The notes beneath the pieces are model-generated. The model saw nothing but the letters and a program-made list of their open reading frames with translations. It did not search any database and was not told the origin of the DNA. A program made the translations under genes and the position numbers. From Nostoc sp. ATCC 43529 (GTDB lineage: Bacteria; Cyanobacteriota; Cyanobacteriia; Cyanobacteriales; Nostocaceae), in NCBI GenBank assembly GCA_003326205.1, contig LWTK01000050.1, positions 1-64,000 on the forward strand: DNA of 64,000 nt, in the 5' to 3' direction. This document shows, piece after piece, positions 1 through 8,322 of the stretch (the first letter of the stretch is position 1; every line of letters starts with the position of its first letter).

Positions 1-289
1 AAATTGGGTAGAAGTGCAAACCAATTGCGTTGGAGGAAGGTACTACTGCACCGGAGATGATGTTGTTTCCGTACAGTAAGGAACCTGCTACTGGCTCACG
101 GATTCCATCGATGTCTACTGGTGGTGCTGCGATGAAGGCAATTACGAAGCAGGCGGTGGCGGCTAGCAGGGTGGGGATCATTAGTACTCCGAACCAGCCG
201 ATGTAGAGGCGGTTGTTGGTGCTGGTGATCCAGTTTGCAAACCGCTCCCATACGTTGGCGCTTTCGCGACGTTGAATGGTTGCTGTCAT
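1..289 (-). CDS. psbA: Photosystem II D1 protein, N-terminal part (cut by window edge)
   Basis: Translating the minus strand from the ATG at 289 gives MTATIQRRESANVWERFANW and onward through the first membrane helix (IGWFGVLMIPTLLAATACFV) and a lumenal segment ending in GLHFYPI. This is the conserved N-terminus of D1, the reaction-centre subunit of photosystem II in the thylakoid membrane. About 96 of the usual ~360 codons are present; the rest lies left of base 1. Cyanobacteria usually carry several psbA copies, and this fragment alone cannot tell which form it is. Confidence 0.97.
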   Translation of the reverse strand, partial: MTATIQRRESANVWERFANWITSTNNRLYIGWFGVLMIPTLLAATACFVIAFIAAPPVDIDGIREPVAGSLLYGNNIISGAVVPSSNAIGLHFYPI

Positions 290-354
290 TGTTTTATAAG
301 TGCGGTTGTTTGTTTATGTATGTATCAGGCGGTTTTGTTTTCGCCTGTGAGATT

Positions 355-384
355 ACTCTACACTGCTTTACAAAAATTAATCAA
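355..384 (-). promoter_or_regulatory. Candidate psbA promoter
   Basis: On the minus strand a TTGATT hexamer (379-384) and a TAGAGT hexamer (355-360) are separated by 18 bases and lie about 70 bases before the psbA start. They resemble a sigma-70-type -35/-10 pair. Other A/T-rich hexamers nearby could serve equally well, so the exact choice is inference. Confidence 0.3.
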
Positions 385-458
385 GTGTTGGGACTTTTGT
401 AAAACTGGTATAAATCATTAGCTTTACTTATTTAAAGGTAAGCAACGAACCTTAAAAT

Positions 459-542
459 ATGTCGCAGCTACCTAAATACATGGAAATTTCTAGTTCTATT
501 TTGGTTCGATCGCCTACTTACCTGGGAATAATAACTTTGTAG
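459..542 (+). CDS. Possible 27-residue peptide or short transcript upstream of tandem terminators
   Basis: An ATG at 459 opens a 27-codon frame (begins MSQLPKYMEISSS, ends YLGIITL) that closes just before two terminator-like hairpins facing right. No strong ribosome binding site is visible and I do not recognise the peptide. The main reason to list it is that the 567-base gap between psbA and the Rieske gene has two rightward terminators with no annotated rightward gene before them. The real product could equally be a non-coding RNA. Confidence 0.2.
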   Translation: MSQLPKYMEISSSILVRSPTYLGIITL

Positions 543-567
543 ATTACCGCTATTCCAAAAAAATTAA

Positions 568-596
568 CCCTCAGCTTACCACTGGGGGCTTTTTTG
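568..596 (+). terminator. Rho-independent terminator-like hairpin
   Basis: CCCTCAG (568-574) pairs with CTGGGGG (582-588), with one G-T wobble, and is followed by C and a run of seven T. On the minus strand the same hairpin is followed by TTAATTTTTTT, so it could also act leftward. Confidence 0.55.
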
Positions 597-684
597 TTTG
601 GCAAAATGGCAGATCTCCAAATTAGAGGCTTGCTATGGTATTGAAGTAGGATACATTCCATGCGAAAAGTACTGACTTGCATTA

Positions 685-712
685 CCCCTGGTTGACTACC
701 AGGGGTTTTTAT
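685..712 (+). terminator. Strong rho-independent terminator
   Basis: CCCCTGGT (685-692) and ACCAGGGG (698-705) form a perfect 8-bp stem with a 5-base loop, followed by TTTTT. It faces right, away from psbA and against the Rieske gene, so it implies an unannotated rightward transcript from somewhere in 400-680. Confidence 0.65.
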
Positions 713-856
713 TGAAACTTGTTAATAATTCAACACTCAATAGTGAAAAGCCATAACTTAAAACCGATTCACTATGATTTAACTATGATTTATATATGGT
801 GGTTAGCAAATGGCTAAGTTGCAAAAACGAATAATCAATCACAGTTGAAAACAGAA

Positions 857-1810
857 TTACCAATTACGGTAGAGTTTTTCAGCGTAGAACATAATCTCTT
901 CATTTGGCAAGCGAATTTTTGGTTTTTGCCGGGGATACAAACTTTCAACTGCACCTGTATCCTGTTCTATGACTGTGGCAGCTGCTTTTAAAACTGAATT
1001 CTTAAATAAGAATTTTATCAAGGGATTGTTTACTTTAGCATACATCAAAATAAAGGTCTTGGTTCTTTTTTCTGTTTCTGGGTGGAGAATGTGAATTTGA
1101 GCAATATCACCTATTGGTGTTTTTGCAAAAAAACCTGTAGTGGAAGGAAAAGCGTATTCGAGTGTGTTAGTTAGGGTTTGAGGGAAGATGCCCAAAACGG
1201 GATTTTTAATAATTTCTCCTAGTGTGTTTTTGGCTCTCTTCAAATCTTGTTTGACTGTTGCATAGTATCCTTTTTCTTCAAAAGAGCTTACATGACAATA
1301 TGTAATTTTAAATAGCTCTTTATGAGTACCATTTTGGTGATTATAGTCGTAATTAACCATTAGATTACTCAAAAAATCACCGTGAATACTTTTTTCACCA
1401 GTTACTCCAAGGAACTCGTATTCATCTACAATCCTTTGATGCAAATCTGGGATAGGTAATCTTGGCTCAAATCCGCCATATGTCCAGATACAATCGTTAC
1501 TAATAACTATCTCTAATGGCTTGACAATTGGCTGAGTGTCTTTTTTATCCCCTTGAGAAAGTCTGCCTTGTCCATCAAATTCTAGTGCATGAAAAGGGCA
1601 AGTAATAGTATCTCTTTCTTGACAAACCCATCCAGATGATAAAGGTGCTTGCATATGCGGACAGATATTATCAAGGGCAAACACTTCGCCTTTTTGATTT
1701 TGCCAAATGACATAATCCTGCCCATTTAAAGTGATTTTATGAGGTTTATTTACTCCTAATGTAGATTTGTGCGCTATTAACCAAGGCGCACCAGGTAAAA
1801 TTGATTGCAT
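857..1810 (-). CDS. Rieske [2Fe-2S] oxygenase-like protein
   Basis: 317 residues. The N-terminal half is a Rieske ferredoxin domain with the cluster ligands C50-P-H52 and C71-P-F-H74. The C-terminal half carries N153, D155, H158 and H163 in a D-x2-H-x4-H arrangement, which fits the mononuclear iron site of ring-hydroxylating-type oxygenases. A complete two-centre monooxygenase is therefore plausible; the substrate cannot be read from the sequence. It lies divergent from a TetR regulator (start 2225), and the 414 bases between them hold two palindromic operator candidates, so regulation by that TetR protein is a reasonable inference. It would need a separate reductase, which is not nearby. Confidence 0.8.
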   Translation of the reverse strand: MQSILPGAPWLIAHKSTLGVNKPHKITLNGQDYVIWQNQKGEVFALDNICPHMQAPLSSGWVCQERDTITCPFHALEFDGQGRLSQGDKKDTQPIVKPLEIVISNDCIWTYGGFEPRLPIPDLHQRIVDEYEFLGVTGEKSIHGDFLSNLMVNYDYNHQNGTHKELFKITYCHVSSFEEKGYYATVKQDLKRAKNTLGEIIKNPVLGIFPQTLTNTLEYAFPSTTGFFAKTPIGDIAQIHILHPETEKRTKTFILMYAKVNNPLIKFLFKNSVLKAAATVIEQDTGAVESLYPRQKPKIRLPNEEIMFYAEKLYRNW

Positions 1811-1861
1811 TTTTCCTCCACAATATTGTCAAATTATTTATCAACAGAGAATTGAATAGTC

Positions 1862-1950
1862 ATACCAATTGAAAATTCAAAATTCAAAAAGTGAGACTTA
1901 GCATAGGTTTCAGAGTTTGCATTCATATCATATTTTTCGTGAATTGGTAT
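1862..1950. repeat. Short MITE-like element with ATACCAATT ends
   Basis: ATACCAATT (1862-1870) and its reverse complement AATTGGTAT (1942-1950) bound an 89-base A/T-rich stretch in the Rieske-TetR intergenic region. Similar ATACCAATT ends are common in Nostoc intergenic DNA, and another start of this type is seen near 58998. No coding potential. Confidence 0.4.
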
Positions 1951-2117
1951 CAGGAGTTAATTTTGAAAGTTAAAAGTTGTACTATTGTCTTTCCAAACAT
2001 TGCTCTTTTGAATGTCAATTGGGATAATTAAAGCTTGCTTGTTAACAGACGAAGTAGTACTGGGCACTGCTCGGCTCAATTCGATTAGTGCATGGCTAGA
2101 TTATGTAAAAGATAAAC

Positions 2118-2135
2118 TAACTAAAAAATTAGTTA
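2118..2135. promoter_or_regulatory. Palindromic operator candidate 1 (TetR type)
   Basis: Perfect inverted repeat TAACTAA-N4-TTAGTTA, 90 bases before the TetR start. The same half-sites and spacer length recur at 2178-2195. Two identical sites in the intergenic region of a divergent TetR/target pair suggest binding of the neighbouring TetR dimer. Confidence 0.6.
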
Positions 2136-2177
2136 ACAACTATTAATTTAATAAAGTTCGTCTTCTGTGTCAACTAC

Positions 2178-2195
2178 TAACTAATTTTTTAGTTA
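2178..2195. promoter_or_regulatory. Palindromic operator candidate 2 (TetR type)
   Basis: Perfect TAACTAA-N4-TTAGTTA repeat, centred exactly 60 bases from the first copy and 30 bases before the TetR start codon. The position fits autorepression. Confidence 0.6.
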
Positions 2196-2224
2196 AAATG
2201 TTTTCGTTAAACTGATGGAGTACT

Positions 2225-2893
2225 GTGGGTCGTTCAACACAATCAAAACTTTCACATAAAAAACCTCGTCAGGTGCGGGATGCAGAGGCGACGAAAAAGC
2301 AGATTCTCGATGCGGCGGAAGCGGAGTTTGCGAGAAATGGACTGAGTGGGGCGCGGACAGAGGCGATCGCCAAAGGTGCAGGTGTTACCACAGCGATGAT
2401 TTATTACTACTTCCAGAGCAAGGAAGGACTATATCAAGCTGTGCTGCAACGCCCAGCAGTGGAAATGCACGAAGGGTTTGAGCAGCTAAATCTCGATAAG
2501 TTGCCGCCAGAGGAGGCTTTGAAACTACTTGTCACAGAAGCGATCGCCTACGAAGCAGCCCACCCACACCGAGGGATGCTTTGGTTCCAAGAAGCAAACC
2601 AAAATCAGGGAAAGTATTTTAAACAGGGGAATTGGCAAGAAAATTTTGCCTATCTCATCAAGATTTTAGAACGCGGCATGACAGAGGGTTGTTTTCGTCA
2701 ACTCGATCCATTTCTCACCACCCTGCATATTGTTGGCGTTTGTAATTTATACTTCAACGCTTACGAAAACATCAAGCATACTAGACCAGATTTGGAACTA
2801 CTAAGTCCAGAAATGATTGAGCAGCATACCGAAGCAGCAGTGAATTTTATTTTGGCTGCTGTGCAATTAATCAAAGTTAAAAGTGAGGAATGA
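2225..2893 (+). CDS. TetR-family transcriptional regulator
   Basis: 222 residues. Residues about 20-70 form the TetR helix-turn-helix (ATKKQILDAAEAEFARNG, then TEAIAKGAGVTTAMIYYYFQ). The remainder is the helical ligand-binding and dimerisation region, broadly like the RutR/YcdC branch. The GTG at 2225 is preceded by GGAG at 2217-2220, which supports this start. Two identical palindromes upstream are likely its own operators. The divergent Rieske oxygenase gene is the obvious candidate target; the inducer is unknown. Confidence 0.88.
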   Translation: MGRSTQSKLSHKKPRQVRDAEATKKQILDAAEAEFARNGLSGARTEAIAKGAGVTTAMIYYYFQSKEGLYQAVLQRPAVEMHEGFEQLNLDKLPPEEALKLLVTEAIAYEAAHPHRGMLWFQEANQNQGKYFKQGNWQENFAYLIKILERGMTEGCFRQLDPFLTTLHIVGVCNLYFNAYENIKHTRPDLELLSPEMIEQHTEAAVNFILAAVQLIKVKSEE

Positions 2894-2997
2894 GGAGAGC
2901 AACGTCAAAAGCAACATTTGGCAAAAATTCAGGTACTCGGTCATTTACGAGTTCGATCCGCGTTACCCCACCCCGGTTTTGTCTAAAGCCAAAACCT

Positions 2998-3022
2998 CCC
3001 CTCCCCTTGACAAGGGGAGGGG
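2998..3022. repeat. Dispersed GC-rich hairpin in the TetR-HD intergenic region
   Basis: CCCCTCCCCTT (2998-3008) and AAGGGGAGGGG (3012-3022) make a perfect 11-bp stem with a 3-base loop. A variant of the CCCCT..AGGGG type occurs near 16610-16630, which points to a dispersed repeat family. It may also stop TetR transcripts. The rest of 2894-3298 shows only weak hairpins (for example GCACGAT..ATCGTGC near 3115-3135) and no convincing gene. Confidence 0.5.
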
Positions 3023-3298
3023 TAAAACGATTGTGGGACAGGAGTTTGAGCTTAATTTGTACAGTGCGTAAGTCCTAATAATTTTGTTGGGAACAAATCA
3101 TTCTAGTAAATCAGCACGATAATGATAATCGTGCAGAGATATTTATGCTCAAAGATGTATTGACAAAATTCACTTACTTTTTAACTTGTTCCCAATGAAG
3201 TAAAGCAGCTAATTTTTGATACTCAGGATACATTTAGCGAAAACAGCGATCGCTCCCCAAAAAACCACAGGCTTGGCCCATCTGTCTTAGACATCCCA

Positions 3299-6067
3299 TT
3301 ACGAATTCCGCGCAGTGCTACTAGCCTTCAACTTAGGATAAGCAATGCGTTTGTGATTAAATTGCTGCCAAACATCCACAAATATCTGGGCAATTTGTGA
3401 CATTTCTTCCCGTGTTAATCCGGAATCTACGAGTTGATTGTCTTGCCATCTGGCACGCAAAATATTATTCAGCATTGTTAAAGCTTGTTCGATAGAGACA
3501 TCTTTGGGCGATCGCTCTTTTTCTGCCTCACCAGACTTTACGCCTACCTTGCTTCCCTTTAGCGGTACAGGACGTTTGGCTGATGCTTCGAGCGATCGCA
3601 GCGCCGCTTCGCAAGCATCCGCTAGCATCACAATTCCTGTTTCCCGTGACTGGGGAATCGGCCCGTCATAGCGAAAATCTGCTTCATTTACCGTTAAACT
3701 TGGATCTTCTTGAGCCATTTGCTGGGCTTGATGATAAAAATAAGCAATCAGCATTGTTCCCTGATGTTCTGGAATAAAAGCTTGAATTGCTGTGGGTAAA
3801 AGGTGTTTACGCGCCATCACCAACCCTTCACTTACGTGCTTTTTGATAATTTCTGCACTCTTCCAAGGGTCTTTAATTTCTGTATCGTGTTTATTCGGCC
3901 CGCCCATTTGATTTTCAATAAATCCTAGAGGATCGTGCATTTTTCCAATATCATGGTATAATGCACCAGCCCTAACTAATTCAACATTGCATCCTAATTT
4001 TTTGGCAGCAGCTTCAGCAAGGGTAGCCACAAACAGCGTATGTTGAAAAGTTCCAGGAGTTTCAGTAGCGAGTCTTTTTAATAAGGGACGGTTCGGATTC
4101 GCCAACTCTGCTAGGCGGATGGGAGTGACTAAATCAAAAAATCTTTCTAAATAAGGACTCAAACCTAAAGCAATGACACTCCAAACAAAGCCCGATGAAG
4201 CAAATAACCCTGCTTCTCGGAGGACGATATACCAGGTTGAACCAAATGCTTGGCCAATTAAGACTTTTACAATCAGGTAAATACCGCCTTGAGTTAAAGC
4301 GATCGCCACACCCAATAGAGCCAATTCCTCACGCGATCGCAATCTTTGGGCGATGCAACTACCTAATATTCCTCCGCCTACACCAGCTAAAAGCGCAGCT
4401 TTGCTCATATCCAAGCTGATCGCTAATATCGGCGACAGTAGTCCCACAACTGTCAACCCCAAAGTGGCACCGTAGAAGCTTCCCAACAATAAACCAAGGG
4501 CGCTCCAGGTAGTGTAGGGCAATCCCATGATGATTACTCCTGGTACACTCAGAGCAAGCAGTAGCACCAATAGGCGATCGCGTTGTCGCAATTGGCAATT
4601 AATATGTCGTTCTACCCAGACAAAAATGCCAATGGCGACAGTAATAATACATCCTAACTTGACTAATTCCACCCACTTAATTTGGCGGCGAATCAGGTGA
4701 TAATGCTGCAATACCTCAAAATCCCATGCATTGATCTGCTCTCCTTGTTTGACAATCACCTCACCACGCTGCACATTCACCATCACAGGTGACACCCCAG
4801 CAGCAGCTTTTTGAGCTTGTTCTCTGGTTTTTTCTTCATCTTTTTGCAGATTTGGCTGAAGTACAGCTAATAAAACTTTGCTTGCTAAAGGTTCGGCGTC
4901 TTTTGGTACAAAGGTCTGGATTTGTAAGCTTACCGCATCCTGTAAAATATTTTGTGGCAGTCCTTGGGGGATGCCTTGAGTGAGAATCCGCTCTGCACTC
5001 TGATGGATTCCCAATTGTGTATTTTCCCACTCCTGATCTGACAAATCTAAGAGCAGAGATTCCTCATATATTGTTTGTGGGCTAACACTCTCCAGTTGTA
5101 AAAGTTTGGCAGTAGCTTGAGTGTATTTTTGGCGTGCTTGGGAAATTTGAGCAATTAGTGATGAAAAGCTTTTTTCGGAGTTTGTCAGTTGGTAAGCTTG
5201 TAGTTCTTTTATTGCTTGAGTAAAGTCAGTGTTTTGAGAAAAATCAACAGGTTTTGTTTCATCTGATTCGACTTGAGTATTCTCAAAATTATATTTGGCT
5301 GGTACTTGATTAGGTGCAGCTATGGATAATGGACGGAATGAAACGGTGCTTCGTCCTGTTATTTTTTGGTGTTGGTTTCGATAATTTTCTTGAGCTACTA
5401 CCACCGCTTGCCATTCTGGGTCAGAGCAAGAACGAAGGTAACGCTGGCTAGATCGAGACAAAACTGTAGTATCAAAAAAAGGAAACGCTCCTGCAATGGC
5501 ACGAATTTCATTACCATCATCCAGAAGTTGTTGTAAATCTTCATCGATTTTTTGATTGATTTCTGCATCAATCATCAACACTGGTATAAAACCTTTACTG
5601 GCGGCTTTGCGTTCAGCGTCTGTTTTTTTCTTATCTTCAATGCTGTCTGTATAAGGCGCTCTAATTGTTTGTGGTGCGGGATTACCTATTTGTATTTGAG
5701 TTTGATTGTATAATCTATTACCAATTACGCCTGTGAGAGAGACTATAGCGATCGCTAAAATGACGAAGCAACGCTTTCTATGTACCCACTTACAACCAAC
5801 TGTATAAATAGTACTCTGAGTTGTGGTTGATTTTGCCATTGACTTTAGCGCTCTTTCTTGTTTTTGGCGTTCGCCTTTGTCATTGCTTTTTGAGACAAAC
5901 AAGATTACATTTCTGAAGATAGCTGTTATGAGTTCCCTTCTATAGCTTGTGCCTTTAAGTAGCTTTCCCTTGCGGCGTAGTAATCTGTACCATCGCCGCC
6001 AGTAAGACAATTGCTGGGTCAATAACTGTAAAAATGGCTCAGTCGTTTTCATTATCTCTGCCTGCAA
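3299..6067 (-). CDS. 7TM receptor-type HD phosphohydrolase (PgpH-like, putative c-di-AMP phosphodiesterase)
   Basis: 922 residues. A membrane helix near 100-118 is followed by a large extracytoplasmic region (about 120-460). A block of several membrane helices follows (about 467-640), then a cytoplasmic HD domain with H676 and the H705-D706 pair in GALYHDIGKM. This is the layout of 7TMR-HD proteins; the characterised member PgpH hydrolyses cyclic di-AMP, and cyanobacteria make this nucleotide. Function is by family. The first ~75 residues are basic and unusual; an internal ATG at residue 77 (MAKS) just before the first helix is an alternative start. Confidence 0.85.
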   Translation of the reverse strand: MQAEIMKTTEPFLQLLTQQLSYWRRWYRLLRRKGKLLKGTSYRRELITAIFRNVILFVSKSNDKGERQKQERALKSMAKSTTTQSTIYTVGCKWVHRKRCFVILAIAIVSLTGVIGNRLYNQTQIQIGNPAPQTIRAPYTDSIEDKKKTDAERKAASKGFIPVLMIDAEINQKIDEDLQQLLDDGNEIRAIAGAFPFFDTTVLSRSSQRYLRSCSDPEWQAVVVAQENYRNQHQKITGRSTVSFRPLSIAAPNQVPAKYNFENTQVESDETKPVDFSQNTDFTQAIKELQAYQLTNSEKSFSSLIAQISQARQKYTQATAKLLQLESVSPQTIYEESLLLDLSDQEWENTQLGIHQSAERILTQGIPQGLPQNILQDAVSLQIQTFVPKDAEPLASKVLLAVLQPNLQKDEEKTREQAQKAAAGVSPVMVNVQRGEVIVKQGEQINAWDFEVLQHYHLIRRQIKWVELVKLGCIITVAIGIFVWVERHINCQLRQRDRLLVLLLALSVPGVIIMGLPYTTWSALGLLLGSFYGATLGLTVVGLLSPILAISLDMSKAALLAGVGGGILGSCIAQRLRSREELALLGVAIALTQGGIYLIVKVLIGQAFGSTWYIVLREAGLFASSGFVWSVIALGLSPYLERFFDLVTPIRLAELANPNRPLLKRLATETPGTFQHTLFVATLAEAAAKKLGCNVELVRAGALYHDIGKMHDPLGFIENQMGGPNKHDTEIKDPWKSAEIIKKHVSEGLVMARKHLLPTAIQAFIPEHQGTMLIAYFYHQAQQMAQEDPSLTVNEADFRYDGPIPQSRETGIVMLADACEAALRSLEASAKRPVPLKGSKVGVKSGEAEKERSPKDVSIEQALTMLNNILRARWQDNQLVDSGLTREEMSQIAQIFVDVWQQFNHKRIAYPKLKASSTARNS

Positions 6068-6120
6068 TTGCTGACTTTGATAAGTTAGCGCTAGTTAATT
6101 TTTCAGGATGGTTAAAATGT

Positions 6121-6375
6121 AGCCTTCTCTTCGAGACACTTCGCGTAGCTTCCTTGACCGTAGGGGTACGGAAACGCTGTGCGAACAAGGGGACTAGACG
6201 AACAGCATTTCACTCTAAAGTTTTTTGCAGCAATACAACCACGGTAGGGCATACCGGAAGTTAAAGCTAGAGTAAAGAACCACCTCTGGGTTGGGTAACG
6301 CCGTTGAACCAAGAATCTCCTGGCTGTTAGGCAAGAGAGTGTCAAGTCTCTGAACGTTAGAGGGTCAGCCCTAAT
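6121..6375 (+). mobile_element. Decayed IS200/IS605-type (TnpB) right end
   Basis: One rightward frame reads TTTVGHTGS and later, past stops, LNQESPGC. These resemble the C-terminal tail that follows TnpB genes in cyanobacterial IS200/IS605 elements. The DNA 6295-6345 (AACGCCGTTGAACC, then AGAATCTCCTGGC with a partly paired AGGC, then AGAGTGTCAAG) looks like the structured right end and omega-RNA scaffold of such elements. No intact transposase is present. The identification rests on memory of these ends. The flanking 6068-6120 and 6376-6618 hold no gene that I can see. Confidence 0.35.
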
Positions 6376-6618
6376 GATAAGTTTTCAACCGAACATAAAG
6401 TAAGCGGCTTCAAACCTGGTTATATGGAACTTGAATGTTCATTAGCTTAGCTCAAAACAAAACAATCATCAGGAAATTCCAATGTGTGGCTACTATTGCA
6501 ACTACGGTTGCGGAAGTTAGCTACATAATCAAGTCGAGGGTTTGCCGAAAAATATTAGTATAGGATACTTTCAATATTGCAAGTTTGGCATCCGCACTGT
6601 TGTTTGCTGAAAATAGCA

Positions 6619-7560
6619 TTAACGCAACCGAATAACACGAGGAGCTGCGTAAACTGAAAGCAAAGCCGCCCTAGATACGGCACATCCCTCCTCTGTTAAT
6701 TCCTTAGGATCTAGGCGAACGTTATTATACAATCCCGACCACACAGTTACAAGTGCATCGGCCAATTCTAACATTTCGTCAAAGCTTCTCAGTTCTAAGG
6801 CTGGAGAGTTCTTCTCTAGAAGCAAAACTCGCCAATTTAGAGGAATTCCTGCTGTAGTGTTATACGCCCCTGATAGAGCAGCTGTAATTGCACCTGTAGA
6901 GTGTGCTATTAAATTGGTAGCATCTTGGAGTTTGGAATCACTTTTGTGAGTTGCTCGCAAAACTGCAAGGCGAAAGTCTTCTAATGTACTCAGAAAACAG
7001 TAAAATGCGATCGCAAGACTGTTACTGAGCTTTTCTTTACCAGCAAACTCAGCTTGCACCCTTTCTAATCCAGCCCCTTGTTCTAAGAAATTCTGAATTC
7101 TTAATAATTTTTTCGGTATTGATGTCGGCGTTTCTTGAAGAAAGGAAATTATTTGGGGAATCAGGGTTAGGGGATCGAGTTTCTCAGTCAAGGCTAGAGC
7201 AATGGCATACCCTACTGCTAGCGTTCCATCCCTGACTACTGGGTCATCATCCCAGATTTTTAGGACATGCAGCAAGTTTTTTCGTAGCTTAATTGGATTT
7301 TCATGAAAAAAAAGTGCCACTGGTAATGTGGCAATAATCATATCTGTTGGAGCTAAATCAAGAGAAGCTTGTTGCTGACGTGATATCCAATCATCTAAAT
7401 CTAATCTACCCAAGCTAATTAAACTTTGGATGCCAAGAATCGCCATTCTGCCAAAATCGGGGTAATTTTGAGGCTCTATTCCATCACTAGAGCTTAAACT
7501 TCCACCCAAAAATGCTCCGAATAAAGTACCTCTAAAGCGACTGATAAGAGAGTAACGCAT
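6619..7560 (-). CDS. ADP-ribosylglycohydrolase-like protein, probably catalytically degenerate
   Basis: 313 all-helical residues. The N-terminus RGTLFGAFLGGSL and the C-terminal stretch GAITAALSGAYNTTAGIPLNW follow the ADP-ribosylglycohydrolase fold, in which these two places normally read G-D-A-x-G and D-x-D-T..G-A-L-A-G-A. Here the metal-binding aspartates are replaced (LGGS; AHSTGAI). The fold seems kept but the binuclear magnesium site is probably lost. A structural or regulatory role is possible; I cannot name a substrate. It follows aroQ on the same strand after about 150 bases that include a short repeat tract. Confidence 0.6.
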   Translation of the reverse strand: MRYSLISRFRGTLFGAFLGGSLSSSDGIEPQNYPDFGRMAILGIQSLISLGRLDLDDWISRQQQASLDLAPTDMIIATLPVALFFHENPIKLRKNLLHVLKIWDDDPVVRDGTLAVGYAIALALTEKLDPLTLIPQIISFLQETPTSIPKKLLRIQNFLEQGAGLERVQAEFAGKEKLSNSLAIAFYCFLSTLEDFRLAVLRATHKSDSKLQDATNLIAHSTGAITAALSGAYNTTAGIPLNWRVLLLEKNSPALELRSFDEMLELADALVTVWSGLYNNVRLDPKELTEEGCAVSRAALLSVYAAPRVIRLR

Positions 7561-7708
7561 GAATTATCTAGTTAAAAGTAAAGCGTGAGGAGTGAGGAGT
7601 TAAGGGAGTGACAAATAAAAAAATATCTAACTATTTCTTGGAAATCCTGATGGAAGATTGCTAATTTCTGACTTTACTATATAATTCCTAACTCCTAACT
7701 CCTAACTC

Positions 7709-8173
7709 CTAACCCCTAACTCTTAAATAACTTACTAGTGCCTGTAACCCCAACAAATAACTTTGAGAGCCAAAACCACTGATTTGCCCGATGGCTACTG
7801 GGGCGATGTACGAATGATGGCGGAAATCTTCTCGACGATAAATATTACTTAGATGTACTTCTACTGTAGGTAAATCAACGGCTGCGATCGCATCTCGCAA
7901 TGCCACACTTGTATGAGTATATGCCCCTGGATTAATTAAAATTCCTTGGTGTTGCCCCAACGCTCCATGAATAGCATCTACTAAAATTCCTTCATGATTT
8001 GACTGCATGGGAAAAACTTTCGTCTGTAATTTTAGTCCTTCCTCTTCTAACAAACGGTTAATTTCTGCTAGTGTCAACGACCCATAAATTCCGGGTTCTC
8101 GCTGTCCTAGCAAATTTAAGTTTGGCCCGTGCAGTGCCAGAATACTTAAGGGTTTTAACGTCGAATTTACCAC
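7709..8173 (-). CDS. aroQ: 3-dehydroquinate dehydratase, type II
   Basis: 154 residues, the normal length of a type II enzyme. It dehydrates 3-dehydroquinate to 3-dehydroshikimate in the cytoplasmic shikimate pathway. Visible family motifs are LHGPNLNLLGQREPGIYG (with the active-site Arg and Tyr), QSNHEG, NPGAYTHTS, EVHLSNI, and the histidine of FRHHSY. The gene starts 11 bases after a 45-codon gene with which it probably shares a transcript. Confidence 0.96.
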   Translation of the reverse strand: MVNSTLKPLSILALHGPNLNLLGQREPGIYGSLTLAEINRLLEEEGLKLQTKVFPMQSNHEGILVDAIHGALGQHQGILINPGAYTHTSVALRDAIAAVDLPTVEVHLSNIYRREDFRHHSYIAPVAIGQISGFGSQSYLLGLQALVSYLRVRG

Positions 8174-8184
8174 TTTTGGGGCTA

Positions 8185-8322
8185 CTAGCGACGGCGTGAG
8201 CGATCGTTCACAGGAATCGGAATCAGTTCCGGTTCCGGCTCAGCCTCTGGGCCTAAAAGGCTCTCAATTAGCTTGCGTGCTAATTCCTTAAGCTTTTCTA
8301 GCACCTTTTCTATATAGTCCAT
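8185..8322 (-). CDS. Small conserved-looking protein upstream of aroQ
   Basis: 45 residues from the ATG at 8322. It has an amphipathic, lysine-rich helix (MDYIEKVLEKLKELARKLIE), then LLGPEAEPEPELIPIPVND and an Arg-rich end (RSRRR). The organised amphipathic helix followed by a Glu-Pro stretch, and the tight 11-base spacing to aroQ, argue that it is a real gene. I recall similar short proteins in Nostocales but know no function; peripheral membrane or protein binding by the helix is only a guess. Confidence 0.55.
   Translation of the reverse strand: MDYIEKVLEKLKELARKLIESLLGPEAEPEPELIPIPVNDRSRRR

Noticed and set aside
2883..3078. Short rightward frames after the TetR gene
   Set aside because: Two overlapping frames over a GC-rich dispersed hairpin, with no family features or ribosome binding site.
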